Origin: Planctomycetota bacterium
GTDB lineage: Bacteria > Planctomycetota > Phycisphaerae > SM23-33
Direction: 5' to 3'
DNA: 62,890 bases
NCBI GenBank assembly: GCA_022705325.1
Contig: JAKJER010000002.1
Span: forward strand, 1 to 62,890
The position numbers and the translations under genes were made by a program. Positions 17,056-25,822 of this stretch are shown here, piece after piece (the first letter of the stretch is position 1; the number at the start of each line of letters is the position of its first letter). The notes beneath the pieces were generated by a model. That model had not been told where the DNA came from, ran no database searches, and saw only the letters and a list, made by a program, of their open reading frames with translations.

Positions 17056-19043
17056 GCATCATCCTGCTGTTGATCTCGCTGGGCGTACTGGTGTCCGGCG
17101 GGACGGTGGCGGCATTCCTGGGCAAGCGCCCGGGGGCAAACCGTTTGGGAAGCAGTGCGGCCCTGGTGGGTACTCTGCCCGCCTTCGCGGCCGGGGCCGT
17201 TGTGCTTTCCGGCGGGCCCGTCGATGAGTTTCGAGCGGCGTGGAGCGTGCCGATGGGCTCCTTCAGCATCGCTGTCGATCCCCTGTCGGGCTTCTTCCTG
17301 TTGGCGATCGCAGGCATTTGTGGCCTGGCGGCGATCTACGGGTTCTCCTACCTCAAGCGTTACGGCGGGCACAAGAACCTGGGCGCGTCGTGGTTCTTCT
17401 ACAATCTGCTGGCCGCGAGCATGATGCTGGTGGTTGTGGCTCGCAACGGTGTACTGTTCCTGGTCGCCTGGGAGTTGATGTCGCTGGCATCGTTCTTCCT
17501 GGTGATGTTCGAGCACGAGCGGGCGGAGGTACGGGAGGCGGGCTGGACGTATCTGGCGGCCACACACCTGGGGACGGCGTTCCTGCTGGCCTTGTTCGTC
17601 CTGTTGGGTCGGCAGAGTCAGACGCTGGATTTTGACCGGCTCGGGCTGGGGGCCGGGACGGTCTCTGGCGGGGCAATGTTCCTGCTGGCGCTCGTGGGCT
17701 TTGGCACGAAAGCCGGCTTGATGCCGATGCATGTCTGGCTCCCCGAGGCGCACCCAGCCGCCCCGTCGCACGTGTCGGCCGTCATGAGCGGGGTGATGAT
17801 CAAGACGGGCATCTACGGCCTGCTGCGGACCATGACGTTCCTGGGCCCGGCAGAGAGTTGGCCCGCCTGGTGGGGATGGACGCTGCTGGCCGTCGGGGCG
17901 GCTTCGGCGATTGGGGGGGTGCTGTTCGCCCTGGCCCAGCACGACCTGAAACGCCTGCTGGCCTACCACAGCGTGGAGAACGTGGGGATCATCTGCATAG
18001 GCATGGGTCTGTGGCTGCTTGGCGGCAGCACCGGCTTGGCCGCGGTGGCCTCCATGGGCTTGCTGGGCGGGCTGCTGCATGTGTGGAACCATGCGATCTT
18101 CAAGAGTTTGTTGTTCCTGGGGGCCGGCGCCGTGGCGCACGCCACCGGTACGCGGGACATCGAGCAGTTGGGCGGGCTTCTTAAGAAGATGAAGCGGACG
18201 GGCCTGGCCGTTCTGATCGCCTCGGCCGCCATCTGCGGTCTGCCGCCCCTGAACGGGTTCGTGAGCGAGTTTCTGCTTTACGTCGGCTCGTTCCAGGCCG
18301 TCGCGCACGGCGGGACGACCCAGGCAGCGGTCGCCGGGCTGGTCGTGATAGGTTCGCTGGCACTGATGGGCGGCTTGGCGGTGGCGTGCTTCACCAAGGC
18401 GTACGGAGTGGTCTTCCTGGGCGAGGGCCGAAGCGAGGCGGCCTTGGGTGCGCACGAAGCCCCGGCCAGCATGGTCCTTCCGATGGTCGTTCTGGCGGCC
18501 TTGTGCGCGGCGATCGGGTTGTTGGGCCCGGTGGTTCTGACCGCGGTGAAGGTGGCGGCGAGCGGGCTGGGTCCGGCTTCGGCAGGCGTGGCGGACGCGA
18601 GCGGCCTGCTGTGGCGCGTAAGCCTGGTGGGCGTCGTCTTGCTGTCGCTGGCGGTGGGGCTGTGGATGGTGCGGCGAAAACTGCTGGCGGGGCGGAGCGT
18701 CGCGCAGGCAGGCACCTGGGATTGCGGATACGCCTTGCCCACCGCCCGGATGCAATACACCGCCTCCTCGTTCGCCTGGCCCATCCTGGACATGTTCCGC
18801 TTCATCGTGCGTCCGCGCGTGCACCGCGAGCCGCCGTCCGGGCTGTTCCCGCGGCAGGGGCGGTTCGAGTCCCACGCCGACGACATCTTCAAGCGAGGAG
18901 TGTACGGGCCCGTCTTTGCGGGGGTGGCCTGGTTGGCCGACCGGTTGCGCTGGGTGCAGCAGGGGCAGAATCAACTCTACGTGCTGTACATCGCCCTGGC
19001 CCTGCTGGTCCTGTTGATCTGGAAGTTGGGGATCGCGTCATGA
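17052..19043 (+). CDS. Proton-channel subunit, HyfB/NuoL-like
   Basis: Antiporter-like membrane subunit of 663 residues and about 16 helices, of the type found in group 4 hydrogenases and complex I. Key charged residues of the half-channels are kept: Glu in AWELMSLASFF, Lys in MIKTGIYGLL and Lys in HAIFKSLLF, with HVWLPEAHPAAPSHVSA between. The C-terminal part (about 545-663) includes the segment TWDCGYALPTARMQYTASSF seen in HyfB-type proteins. It should translocate H+ or Na+. Start and stop codons overlap both neighbours by four bases. See the large-subunit entry for why I do not call this a hydrogenase. Confidence 0.85.
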   Translation: MSIILLLISLGVLVSGGTVAAFLGKRPGANRLGSSAALVGTLPAFAAGAVVLSGGPVDEFRAAWSVPMGSFSIAVDPLSGFFLLAIAGICGLAAIYGFSYLKRYGGHKNLGASWFFYNLLAASMMLVVVARNGVLFLVAWELMSLASFFLVMFEHERAEVREAGWTYLAATHLGTAFLLALFVLLGRQSQTLDFDRLGLGAGTVSGGAMFLLALVGFGTKAGLMPMHVWLPEAHPAAPSHVSAVMSGVMIKTGIYGLLRTMTFLGPAESWPAWWGWTLLAVGAASAIGGVLFALAQHDLKRLLAYHSVENVGIICIGMGLWLLGGSTGLAAVASMGLLGGLLHVWNHAIFKSLLFLGAGAVAHATGTRDIEQLGGLLKKMKRTGLAVLIASAAICGLPPLNGFVSEFLLYVGSFQAVAHGGTTQAAVAGLVVIGSLALMGGLAVACFTKAYGVVFLGEGRSEAALGAHEAPASMVLPMVVLAALCAAIGLLGPVVLTAVKVAASGLGPASAGVADASGLLWRVSLVGVVLLSLAVGLWMVRRKLLAGRSVAQAGTWDCGYALPTARMQYTASSFAWPILDMFRFIVRPRVHREPPSGLFPRQGRFESHADDIFKRGVYGPVFAGVAWLADRLRWVQQGQNQLYVLYIALALLVLLIWKLGIAS

Positions 19044-19954
19044 CCACCATCGTGTCGATCCTTCACGTCATACTCGCCCTGGCGATGTCCCCGCTGCTGA
19101 TCGGTGTGATCAACCGCGTCAAGGCCGGATTCGCGGGCCGGCAGGGCCAGCCGCTGTTCCAGCCGTATTTCGACCTGGCCAAGCTGCTCCGCAAGGGGGC
19201 TGTCTACAGCCGCACCACCACGTGGATATTCCGGGCCGCCCCGGTCGTGGGCCTGGCCGGTGCGATGGTCGCGGTGGTCCTTGTCCCGCTGGGCGGGCTG
19301 CCGGGTCTGCTGGCGTTTCCGGGCGACCTGGTTGTGTTGGCGTACGTGTTGGGCACGACGCGATTCATGACGGTTTTGGCCGCCCTGGACACCGGTTCGG
19401 CGTTCGAGGGCATGGGGGCCAGCCGAGAGGTCCAGTTCTCGCTGCTGGCCGAGCCGGTCCTGCTGCTCAGCCTGGCGGCGTTGGGGGTCTGCACCAGGAG
19501 CCTCGCCCTGTCGGATATCTACGCCGGCCTGTTCGCCGGGGGGGCCGGCGGCGTGGCGGCTACAGCCGCCATGGTGGCGGCGGCGCTGTTGCTGGTGCTG
19601 CTGGCCGAGAACGCTCGCATCCCCGTTGACGATCCGAACACGCACCTGGAATTGACGATGATCCACGAGGTCATGGTGCTGGACCACGGGGGGGTGGACC
19701 TGGCCTGTATCCAGTACGGCGCGGGCGTGAAGCTGTGGGTGTTCTCCGCCTTGCTTGTGGGCGCGGCGGCGCCCTGCCGAACAGGGGTGGCGTTCGCGGA
19801 CCTCGCTCTGGGCGTGGGTGGCGTGTTCGCCGTGGCGGTTGTGGTGGGGGTTGTAGAGTCCTGCATGGCCCGCCTGCGGCTGGTCCGGGTGCCCCAGATG
19901 CTCGTGGTGGGCGGGGTATTGGCGATAGCAGCCCTGTTGTGGGCCCTGAGGTGA
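19040..19954 (+). CDS. Membrane anchor subunit, HyfC/NuoH-like
   Basis: Integral membrane protein of 304 residues with about eight helices, homologous to NuoH/HycD/HyfC. It links the membrane arm to the hydrophilic catalytic part. Diagnostic stretches are QPYFDLAKLLRKG on the first cytoplasmic loop and ENARIPVDDPNTHLELTMIH, the acidic loop that lies under the terminal iron-sulfur cluster in complex I relatives. The ATG overlaps the previous stop (ATGA). It keeps the residues expected for coupling. Confidence 0.85.
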   Translation: MTTIVSILHVILALAMSPLLIGVINRVKAGFAGRQGQPLFQPYFDLAKLLRKGAVYSRTTTWIFRAAPVVGLAGAMVAVVLVPLGGLPGLLAFPGDLVVLAYVLGTTRFMTVLAALDTGSAFEGMGASREVQFSLLAEPVLLLSLAALGVCTRSLALSDIYAGLFAGGAGGVAATAAMVAAALLLVLLAENARIPVDDPNTHLELTMIHEVMVLDHGGVDLACIQYGAGVKLWVFSALLVGAAAPCRTGVAFADLALGVGGVFAVAVVVGVVESCMARLRLVRVPQMLVVGGVLAIAALLWALR

Positions 19955-19958
19955 GGCG

Positions 19959-20606
19959 GTGGACGTCCTGTCCGACATGCTGGTGATGTTGCTGGTGCTG
20001 ACGAACCTGCGGCTGCTCTCGTCCAGCCGGATCGGCGCGTGCATTCATACGGTGGCGATCCAGGGCGTGCTGTTGGGGGCCATCGCGCTGGCCGTTTCTC
20101 CCGCGACGCTCTCGATCAAGCTGGTTGCCCTGACGCTCGCCACGGTGGCGGTCAAGGCCGTGCTGCTGCCCTGGCTGCTCCGTCGCGCCGTTCGCGGTGC
20201 GGGCGTTAGCCGCGAGGTGGAACCGATCGTCGGTTTCACCGCGTCGACGATCGTCGGGGCCCTTCTGTTGGGGCTTTGCTTCCTGATCTCCCGGCCGCTC
20301 CAGGCCTCCGCGCCGGCAGGCATCGGAAAGACCCTCATCCCCGGGGCGATGTTCACCACCCTGAGCGGGTTGTTCCTGATCGTCTCGCGGCGCAAGGCCC
20401 TGACCCAGGTGTTGGGCTATCTGACGATGGAGAACGGAGTGTACGTGTTCGGGGCGTCGCTGGCGGTCCGGGAGCCGCTGTTGGTCGAACTGGGCATCTT
20501 GCTGGACGTCTTCGTGGGGGTGTTCGTGATGGGGATCGTGATCTACCAGATCAACCGCGAGTTCGACCACATTGACACCGACCGGCTGTCGGTGCTGAAG
20601 GACTGA
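19959..20606 (+). CDS. Small membrane subunit, HyfE-like (NuoK-related)
   Basis: Membrane protein of 215 residues with about six helices, matching HyfE of hydrogenase-4-type complexes, whose second half is related to NuoK. It starts with GTG four nucleotides after the previous stop, with a GAGG just upstream. Acidic residues within the helices (for example TMENGVYVFGAS) could lie on the ion pathway. Small subunits of this type are less conserved, so the name rests on position as well as sequence. Confidence 0.75.
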   Translation: MDVLSDMLVMLLVLTNLRLLSSSRIGACIHTVAIQGVLLGAIALAVSPATLSIKLVALTLATVAVKAVLLPWLLRRAVRGAGVSREVEPIVGFTASTIVGALLLGLCFLISRPLQASAPAGIGKTLIPGAMFTTLSGLFLIVSRRKALTQVLGYLTMENGVYVFGASLAVREPLLVELGILLDVFVGVFVMGIVIYQINREFDHIDTDRLSVLKD

Positions 20607-20611
20607 ACCGG

Positions 20612-22087
20612 ATGCTTTGGGCTGTCGTTGGAATTCCTGCTGCGGTCGGCTTGACGGTGCTGGCGCCTCCGCTGAGGCGAGCGCGTCCGGCCCTCCTGTT
20701 GCTGGGGGCGCTGGCGCACGCGGTCGTTGTGGCCTCTGTGTGCCTTCGTCCCCCGGCGTACGAATCGGAAGCCTGGATCGCCCTGGACGCGCCGGGGCGG
20801 CTGTTCCTGGCGGTCACCAGCTTGTTGTTCCTGGTGGCCGCGACCTACGCTGTGGGCTATCTCCGCACCGAGCAAGGGCGGACCACCCGTGACGCGGAGG
20901 AGGGCTTCCTCTTCCGCAACGAGCCGGAAGGGGTCTTCGCGGGCTGCCTGCTGCTGTTCCTGGCGGCGATGAGCCTGGTGTGCGTCAGCCAGCACCTTGG
21001 CCTGCTGTGGGTGGCGGTCGAGGCGACGACGCTGGTCAGCGCGCCGCTGATCAGTTACCACCGCCACCACCGCAGCCTGGAGGCGACGTGGAAGTACCTG
21101 CTGATCTGCTCGGTGGGCATCGCGCTGGCGCTGCTGGGAGTTTTCTTCCTGGCGGCCGCCGGACGAGGGCAGACGCACGGGCTGACGCTGCACAGCCTGC
21201 TGGCCTCGGCCAGAGGAATGGATGCCGCATGGTTGAAGGCGGCGTTCATCCTGCTGCTCGTGGGGTACGGCACGAAGATGGGCCTGGCCCCGATGCACAC
21301 GTGGCTGCCCGACGCACACAGTGAGGCGCCGTCGCTGGTATCGGCGCTGTTGTCGGGGGCGCTGCTGAACTGTGCGCTGCTGGCCTTGCTCAGGGGACAT
21401 TCGGTCCTGGCGGCAGCCGGGCTGGGAGGCTTTAGCGGACAGTTGCTGGTGGTGCTGGGCCTGCTGTCCATGGGGGCGGCGGCCGTCTTCATGATCCGCC
21501 AGGGCGACTACAAGCGGCTGCTGGCCTATTCGAGCATCGAGCACATGGGCGTTGTGGCGTTGGGAGTGGGTCTGGGTGGCCTGGCTGTGCCCGGCGCGAT
21601 GCTGCACGCGGTGAATCACTCGATTATAAAGGGGCTGCTCTTTCTGGCGGCTGGCAACCTGTTGGCGACCTATCACACCAAGACGATCCGCAACGTTCGC
21701 GGGGTGCTGAGGAACACGCCGGTGACAGGCGCACTTTGGCTGGCGGGATTCCTGGCGATCACGGGTTCGCCGCCGTTTGGGCTCTTCCAGAGTGAGTTGA
21801 CGATCCTGAAGGGTGCGATGGATGGGGGGCATTGGGCGGCGTCGGTGCTGTACCTGCTGGCGTTGGGCGTGGTCTTTGTGGCAATGGCCCGCCTGGTCCT
21901 GCCGATGGCGTTCGGCGAGCCCGCGAGCCTCGCTGCCGGGGAGACGACACCCCGGCCCCGCGAGCCCGCGTGGGCGATCCTGCCGCCGCTGGGTCTGGCG
22001 ATGCTGGCCCTGGCCCTGGGACTGTTTGTGCCGCAGTCGCTGTGGGACGTTCTGTCGCAGGCGGCCGCCGCGATCGGAGCGCATTGA
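20612..22087 (+). CDS. Second proton-channel subunit, HyfF/NuoN-like
   Basis: Antiporter-like membrane protein of 491 residues with about 13-14 helices. It shows Glu in VAVEATTLVSAPLI, the motif APMHTWLPDAHSEAPSLVSA, and Lys in HSIIKGLLFL, the charged residues of a proton half-channel. The position that carries Lys in the HyfB-like subunit reads ALLNCALLALL here, so one of the two central lysines is missing, as is common in HyfF-type subunits. Together with the HyfB-like subunit this gives two pump modules. It starts five nucleotides after the previous stop. Confidence 0.84.
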   Translation: MLWAVVGIPAAVGLTVLAPPLRRARPALLLLGALAHAVVVASVCLRPPAYESEAWIALDAPGRLFLAVTSLLFLVAATYAVGYLRTEQGRTTRDAEEGFLFRNEPEGVFAGCLLLFLAAMSLVCVSQHLGLLWVAVEATTLVSAPLISYHRHHRSLEATWKYLLICSVGIALALLGVFFLAAAGRGQTHGLTLHSLLASARGMDAAWLKAAFILLLVGYGTKMGLAPMHTWLPDAHSEAPSLVSALLSGALLNCALLALLRGHSVLAAAGLGGFSGQLLVVLGLLSMGAAAVFMIRQGDYKRLLAYSSIEHMGVVALGVGLGGLAVPGAMLHAVNHSIIKGLLFLAAGNLLATYHTKTIRNVRGVLRNTPVTGALWLAGFLAITGSPPFGLFQSELTILKGAMDGGHWAASVLYLLALGVVFVAMARLVLPMAFGEPASLAAGETTPRPREPAWAILPPLGLAMLALALGLFVPQSLWDVLSQAAAAIGAH

Positions 22088-22088
22088 C

Positions 22089-23573
22089 ATGGCCACCGAT
22101 GCCCCCGTCATGGTGCGAAACGCCCAGGCCGTGGACTCCTCCGCGGTGCCAGCCCTGTCGGTCGATCGCTTCCGCCAGGTCGTTACGGAAGAGGTAGCCG
22201 GCGGAGCCAGGCTGTCGGCCCTGCTGGTCCTTGCGCCGCCAAGGGTGCCGCGGCGGCTGCTGGCTGTCATCGCTCGCCCGCTGGTGGGCAATCTGGGCCT
22301 GCTGGCCTGCGACGTGGGCGATTCATACCCATCTCTCACGCCGAGTTGCCCAGCCGCCCACTGGTTCGAGCGAGAGATCGCCGAACAAAGCGGGGTTCGC
22401 CCCGAGGGGCACCCGTGGCTCAAGCCGATCCGCTTCGTCGCGGGCGGCCCAGCCGACGTGGGCGTAATGGATTTCTTCCGGATGGAAGGCGAGGAGATTC
22501 ACGAAGTCGCCGTGGGTCCCGTTCACGCCGGTGTGATCGAGCCGGGGCACTTCCGCTTTCAGTGCCAGGGCGAGACGGTGCACCATCTGGAGATCTCGCT
22601 GGGATATCAGCATCGCGGCGTGGAGCGGGCGATGGCAGGGGGCGCGACACCACGCGCGCGGCACTACATGGAGACGCTGGCTGGCGACACGACCGTCGGT
22701 CACATGACCGCGTATTGTCGGGCCATGGAGGCCCTGTCGGACGCTCGTCCGCCGGCGCGGGCGGAGGCCTTGCGGGCGATAGCGGCGGAACTGGAGCGGA
22801 TTGCCAACCACTTGGGCGACCTGGGGGCGATGGCGGGCGACGTGGGCTTCCTGCCTACCATGAGCTATTGCGGTAGGATTCGAGGCGACGCCCTGAATCT
22901 GACAGCCCTGCTGTGCGGCAACCGGTTCGGACGCGGGATGGTCGTCGTCGGCGGGGTGGGCTACGACGTGGACGCCGCCTTGGAGGACGAGATCCTCGTC
23001 CGGTTGGATGGAATCGAGAAAGACGCCGCCGGCGCCATCGAACTGATGTTCGACACGCCGTCGGTGCTGTCGCGGTTCGAAGGCACGGGGATCGTGCCGG
23101 AGGAACTGGCCCGGCGGATTGGGATGGTCGGCTTGGCTGCGCGGGCTAGCGGACTGCCCTGCGACGTCCGCCACGAGTTCCCCTACGGGCTCTACCAGTT
23201 CACGCAGATGCCGGTATGTACGTGGCAATCGGGCGACTGCTTCGCCCGGGCCTACGTTCGGTGGCTGGAGATCCGGCAGTCCATCGTGTTCATCCGGGAG
23301 CACATGCGGTCGCTACCGGGCGGGCCGATGCGGCAGGAGCCTCGCCCGTCTCAGGGGGGGCGGATCGTCGCCAGTCTGAGCGAGGGCTGGCGGGGAGAAA
23401 TCTGTCACGTCGCCCTCACCGACGCTGACGGGCGGCTGGCCGCCTACAAGGTGGTTGACCCGTCCTTCCACAACTGGTTCGGCCTGGCCTGTGCCCTGCG
23501 CGATCAGCAAATCTCGGATTTCCCCCTGTGCAACAAGAGCTTCAATCTCTCCTATTGCGGGCACGACCTGTAG
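22089..23573 (+). CDS. Large subunit, HyfG/HycE-like (NuoC-NuoD fusion) lacking the Ni-Fe cysteines
   Basis: Hydrophilic subunit of 494 residues. Residues about 1-130 are NuoC-like (YPSLTPSCPAAHWFEREI) and the rest is NuoD/HycE-like (GYQHRGVERAM, ELERIANHLGDLGAMAGDV). True hydrogenases bind Ni-Fe through an N-terminal RxCGxC and a C-terminal DPCxxC. Here the first region reads METLAGDTTVGHMTAYC, without the motif, and the second reads VVDPSFHNWFGLAC, so all four ligand positions are non-cysteine. This matches the energy-converting-hydrogenase-related (Ehr) class, whose substrate is unknown. The C-terminus contains three other cysteines (LAC, PLC, SYC). It starts one nucleotide after the preceding stop. 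Confidence 0.85.
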   Translation: MATDAPVMVRNAQAVDSSAVPALSVDRFRQVVTEEVAGGARLSALLVLAPPRVPRRLLAVIARPLVGNLGLLACDVGDSYPSLTPSCPAAHWFEREIAEQSGVRPEGHPWLKPIRFVAGGPADVGVMDFFRMEGEEIHEVAVGPVHAGVIEPGHFRFQCQGETVHHLEISLGYQHRGVERAMAGGATPRARHYMETLAGDTTVGHMTAYCRAMEALSDARPPARAEALRAIAAELERIANHLGDLGAMAGDVGFLPTMSYCGRIRGDALNLTALLCGNRFGRGMVVVGGVGYDVDAALEDEILVRLDGIEKDAAGAIELMFDTPSVLSRFEGTGIVPEELARRIGMVGLAARASGLPCDVRHEFPYGLYQFTQMPVCTWQSGDCFARAYVRWLEIRQSIVFIREHMRSLPGGPMRQEPRPSQGGRIVASLSEGWRGEICHVALTDADGRLAAYKVVDPSFHNWFGLACALRDQQISDFPLCNKSFNLSYCGHDL

Positions 23574-23594
23574 GTCGCCCCGGAGATGGATCGC

Positions 23595-24356
23595 ATGTTC
23601 GACATCCTGAAGACTCGCATCCAGCAGAAGCACCGGACGATTCGTTGGCCCGACGGGCCGGCGCCGGACCTGCCGGCGAGGTTCGCGGGCCGACCCGTCG
23701 TGCGGAGCGGCGCCTGCGCAGCCGGCTGCCGGATCTGTGCGAACGCCTGCCCGGTGGGGGCGATCACGGCGGGGGGGGCGTCCGGACCGGGCATTGACAC
23801 GGGCAAGTGCCTTTTCTGCCGCGCGTGCGAGTCGGCTTGTCCATACGGGGCCATTTGCTTCGGCAAGGAGTATCGCCTGGCCGCGACACGGCGCGAGGAC
23901 CTGGTCGTGGGCGCAGGCTCGCCGGACCCCGCGGGAGCGCTGTGCGAGCGGGCGGCGAAGCTGTTCGGGCGGTCGCTGAAGCTGAGGCAGGTATCGGCGG
24001 GCGGGTGCAACGCCTGCGAAGCCGACAGCAATGTGTTAGGAACGCTGGCGTGGGACATGGGACGCTTCGGCATCCAGTTCGTCGCCTCGCCCCGGCATGC
24101 GGACGGCCTGCTCATCACCGGCCCGGTGACGAGGAACATGCACCTGGCGCTGCGAAAGACGTATGAGGCCGTCCCCGATCCCAAGGTCGTCATCGCGGTA
24201 GGGGCATGCGCTATCGCGGGCGGTCCCTACGCCGACCATCCCGAGCAGCACAACGGGGCCGCTTCCGTCGTGCCCGTGGACTTGTACGTTCCAGGCTGTC
24301 CGCCGCATCCGCTGACGATCCTGGATGCCCTGCTTCGCTTTCTGGGTCGGGTCTGA
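23595..24356 (+). CDS. Small iron-sulfur subunit, HyfI/NuoB-like with N-terminal 2x[4Fe-4S] ferredoxin domain
   Basis: Electron-transfer subunit of about 253 residues. The N-terminal third is a two-cluster ferredoxin domain (CRICANACP and CLFCRACESACP), equivalent to NuoI/HycF. The rest is NuoB/HycG-like with the ligands of the proximal [4Fe-4S] cluster: GCNACEAD, GACAIAGGPY and PGCPPHPL. Thus the wire for electrons is complete although the partner large subunit lacks Ni-Fe ligands. I prefer the ATG at 23595, nine nucleotides after GGAG; the ATG at 23586 directly abuts that GGAG. Last gene of the operon. Confidence 0.85.
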   Translation: MFDILKTRIQQKHRTIRWPDGPAPDLPARFAGRPVVRSGACAAGCRICANACPVGAITAGGASGPGIDTGKCLFCRACESACPYGAICFGKEYRLAATRREDLVVGAGSPDPAGALCERAAKLFGRSLKLRQVSAGGCNACEADSNVLGTLAWDMGRFGIQFVASPRHADGLLITGPVTRNMHLALRKTYEAVPDPKVVIAVGACAIAGGPYADHPEQHNGAASVVPVDLYVPGCPPHPLTILDALLRFLGRV

Positions 24357-24377
24357 GCCGCCGTTGCGGTTGACCCG
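24348..24377 (+). terminator. Hairpin at the end of the Ehr-like operon
   Basis: Outer arms CGGGTC and GACCCG with an inner CCGC/GCGG stem and CGTT loop, overlapping the stop codon. No T-tract follows. The distal arm doubles as part of the -35 box of the next gene. Confidence 0.4.
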
Positions 24378-24397
24378 TTGGGCCTCTCTGGTAAGAT
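24370..24397 (+). promoter_or_regulatory. Promoter for the PQQ-like propeller gene
   Basis: TTGACC, a 16-nt spacer and TAAGAT, about 40 nt before the ATG, which has its own AGGAG site. This separates the gene from the preceding operon. Confidence 0.55.
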
Positions 24398-24436
24398 GGC
24401 GTCTGGTTGGCCCGATGGGCGGCCCAGGAGTTGAGC

Positions 24437-25747
24437 ATGATCCGCAAGTTCATCGTTGTTGCGATGGTGGCCGGCATGGGGGTGCTTGCTCGCGTCGGTT
24501 GGAGCGCGGAGCCAGTCGCGTCGGGCGACCCCGCCAAGCCGTGTTGGCCCCAGTTTCGCGGTCCCAACCGCGACGGCGTCTCGCACGAGACGGGGCTGCT
24601 CCAGGCCTGGCCCGAGGGCGGACCGAAGAAGCTGTGGAGCGTCTCGGGCGTGGGCATGGGGTATTCGTCGCCGATCATCGTGGGCGACACGCTCTACATC
24701 ACCGGCGACGTGGACAAGAAGGACCTGGTGATTTTCGCGATGGACTTGTCGGGCAAGGTGCGGTGGCGGGTGGCCAACGGCAAGGCGTGGACGGGGCCAT
24801 GGCCCGGCTCACGGGCGAGCTGCACGTGGGACGGCGGGAGGTTGTTCCACATGAACGCCCACGGGCGGACGGTCTGCCTGGACCCGGCGAACGGTCGCGA
24901 GCTGTGGGCGGTGGACGTGCTGGAGCGGTTCGGTGCCAAGAACCCCCAGTGGGGCCAGTCGCAATGCTTGCTGGTGGACGGCTCGCAGGTGCTGGTGGCC
25001 CCGGGCGGGCCCAAGTGCATGGCCGCCGCCCTGGACCGCCAGACGGGGCAGACCGTCTGGACGGGCGAGCCGCTGAAATTCATGCGGACGCACGCGTTCG
25101 GGGGCAAGGAAGTGGACCCGCCCCAGCCGGATACGGACAAGAGCGGCTATGCGTCGCTGACATTGCTGGAGGCGGACGGACGGCGTGTGGTGGGGGGCTG
25201 CTCGGGGAGGCACTTCTACTGCGCGGACGCCGCAAGCGGCAAGCTCCTGTGGACGCACGAAATGAACCCGCGCTACGAGGTCAATGCATGTATGCCGGCC
25301 CGCTGGGGGGAGAGCCTGGTGTTCGGGATGAACGGCCCGTTGGTCCGCGTGGACGTTGCCCGCGAGGCGGTGAGTCCCCACGAGCCCTTGCAGACCCCGC
25401 TGGACTTCTACCACGGGGCCGTGCTGGTGGTGGGCGACCGTATCTACGGTGCCTCGGGCAGGCTCAAGGCGTGGGGCTGCGTCGACTTGAAAGCCGGCAA
25501 AGTGCTTCAGCACGCCGAGGACTTGACCACCGGCTGCGCGACGTTCGCCGACGGGCGGATCTACGCCCTGTGCCAGGACGGGCGGATGGCCCTGCTGGCG
25601 CCCACGCCGGAAGGGGTGAAAGTCGTCAGCCGCTTCGCCTTCACCGACAAGCCGAAGAAAGACGTGTGGGCCCACCCGGTCATCTGCGGCGGTCGCCTGT
25701 ATCTGCGATATCACGACGCGCTGGTCTGCTATGACGTTCGTCGGTGA
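24437..25747 (+). CDS. Exported PQQ-like beta-propeller protein
   Basis: Secreted or periplasmic protein of 436 residues with a signal peptide (about 1-22). The mature part is an eight-bladed PQQ-type propeller beginning WPQFRGPNRDGVSHETGL, the standard opening of this large planctomycete family. Repeats such as SSPIIVGDTLYITG and AALDRQTGQTVWTG mark the blades. No cofactor-binding or dehydrogenase active site can be pointed out, so it may be a binding or scaffold protein. The start at 24437 has AGGAG six nucleotides upstream. It is a monocistronic unit, convergent with the GH20 gene. Confidence 0.82.
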   Translation: MIRKFIVVAMVAGMGVLARVGWSAEPVASGDPAKPCWPQFRGPNRDGVSHETGLLQAWPEGGPKKLWSVSGVGMGYSSPIIVGDTLYITGDVDKKDLVIFAMDLSGKVRWRVANGKAWTGPWPGSRASCTWDGGRLFHMNAHGRTVCLDPANGRELWAVDVLERFGAKNPQWGQSQCLLVDGSQVLVAPGGPKCMAAALDRQTGQTVWTGEPLKFMRTHAFGGKEVDPPQPDTDKSGYASLTLLEADGRRVVGGCSGRHFYCADAASGKLLWTHEMNPRYEVNACMPARWGESLVFGMNGPLVRVDVAREAVSPHEPLQTPLDFYHGAVLVVGDRIYGASGRLKAWGCVDLKAGKVLQHAEDLTTGCATFADGRIYALCQDGRMALLAPTPEGVKVVSRFAFTDKPKKDVWAHPVICGGRLYLRYHDALVCYDVRR

Positions 25748-25822
25748 AGACGAGGTCTCGCAAGCCACGGGCGCAGTGAAGCCAGGAGAGTCGACTTCAT
25801 TACTCCTGTGGCATCCGGCGTC

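Noticed and set aside
16354..24356. Calling the operon a functional [NiFe] hydrogenase-4 or formate hydrogenlyase
   Set aside because: The large subunit lacks RxCGxC and DPCxxC, and no maturation or formate dehydrogenase genes are near.
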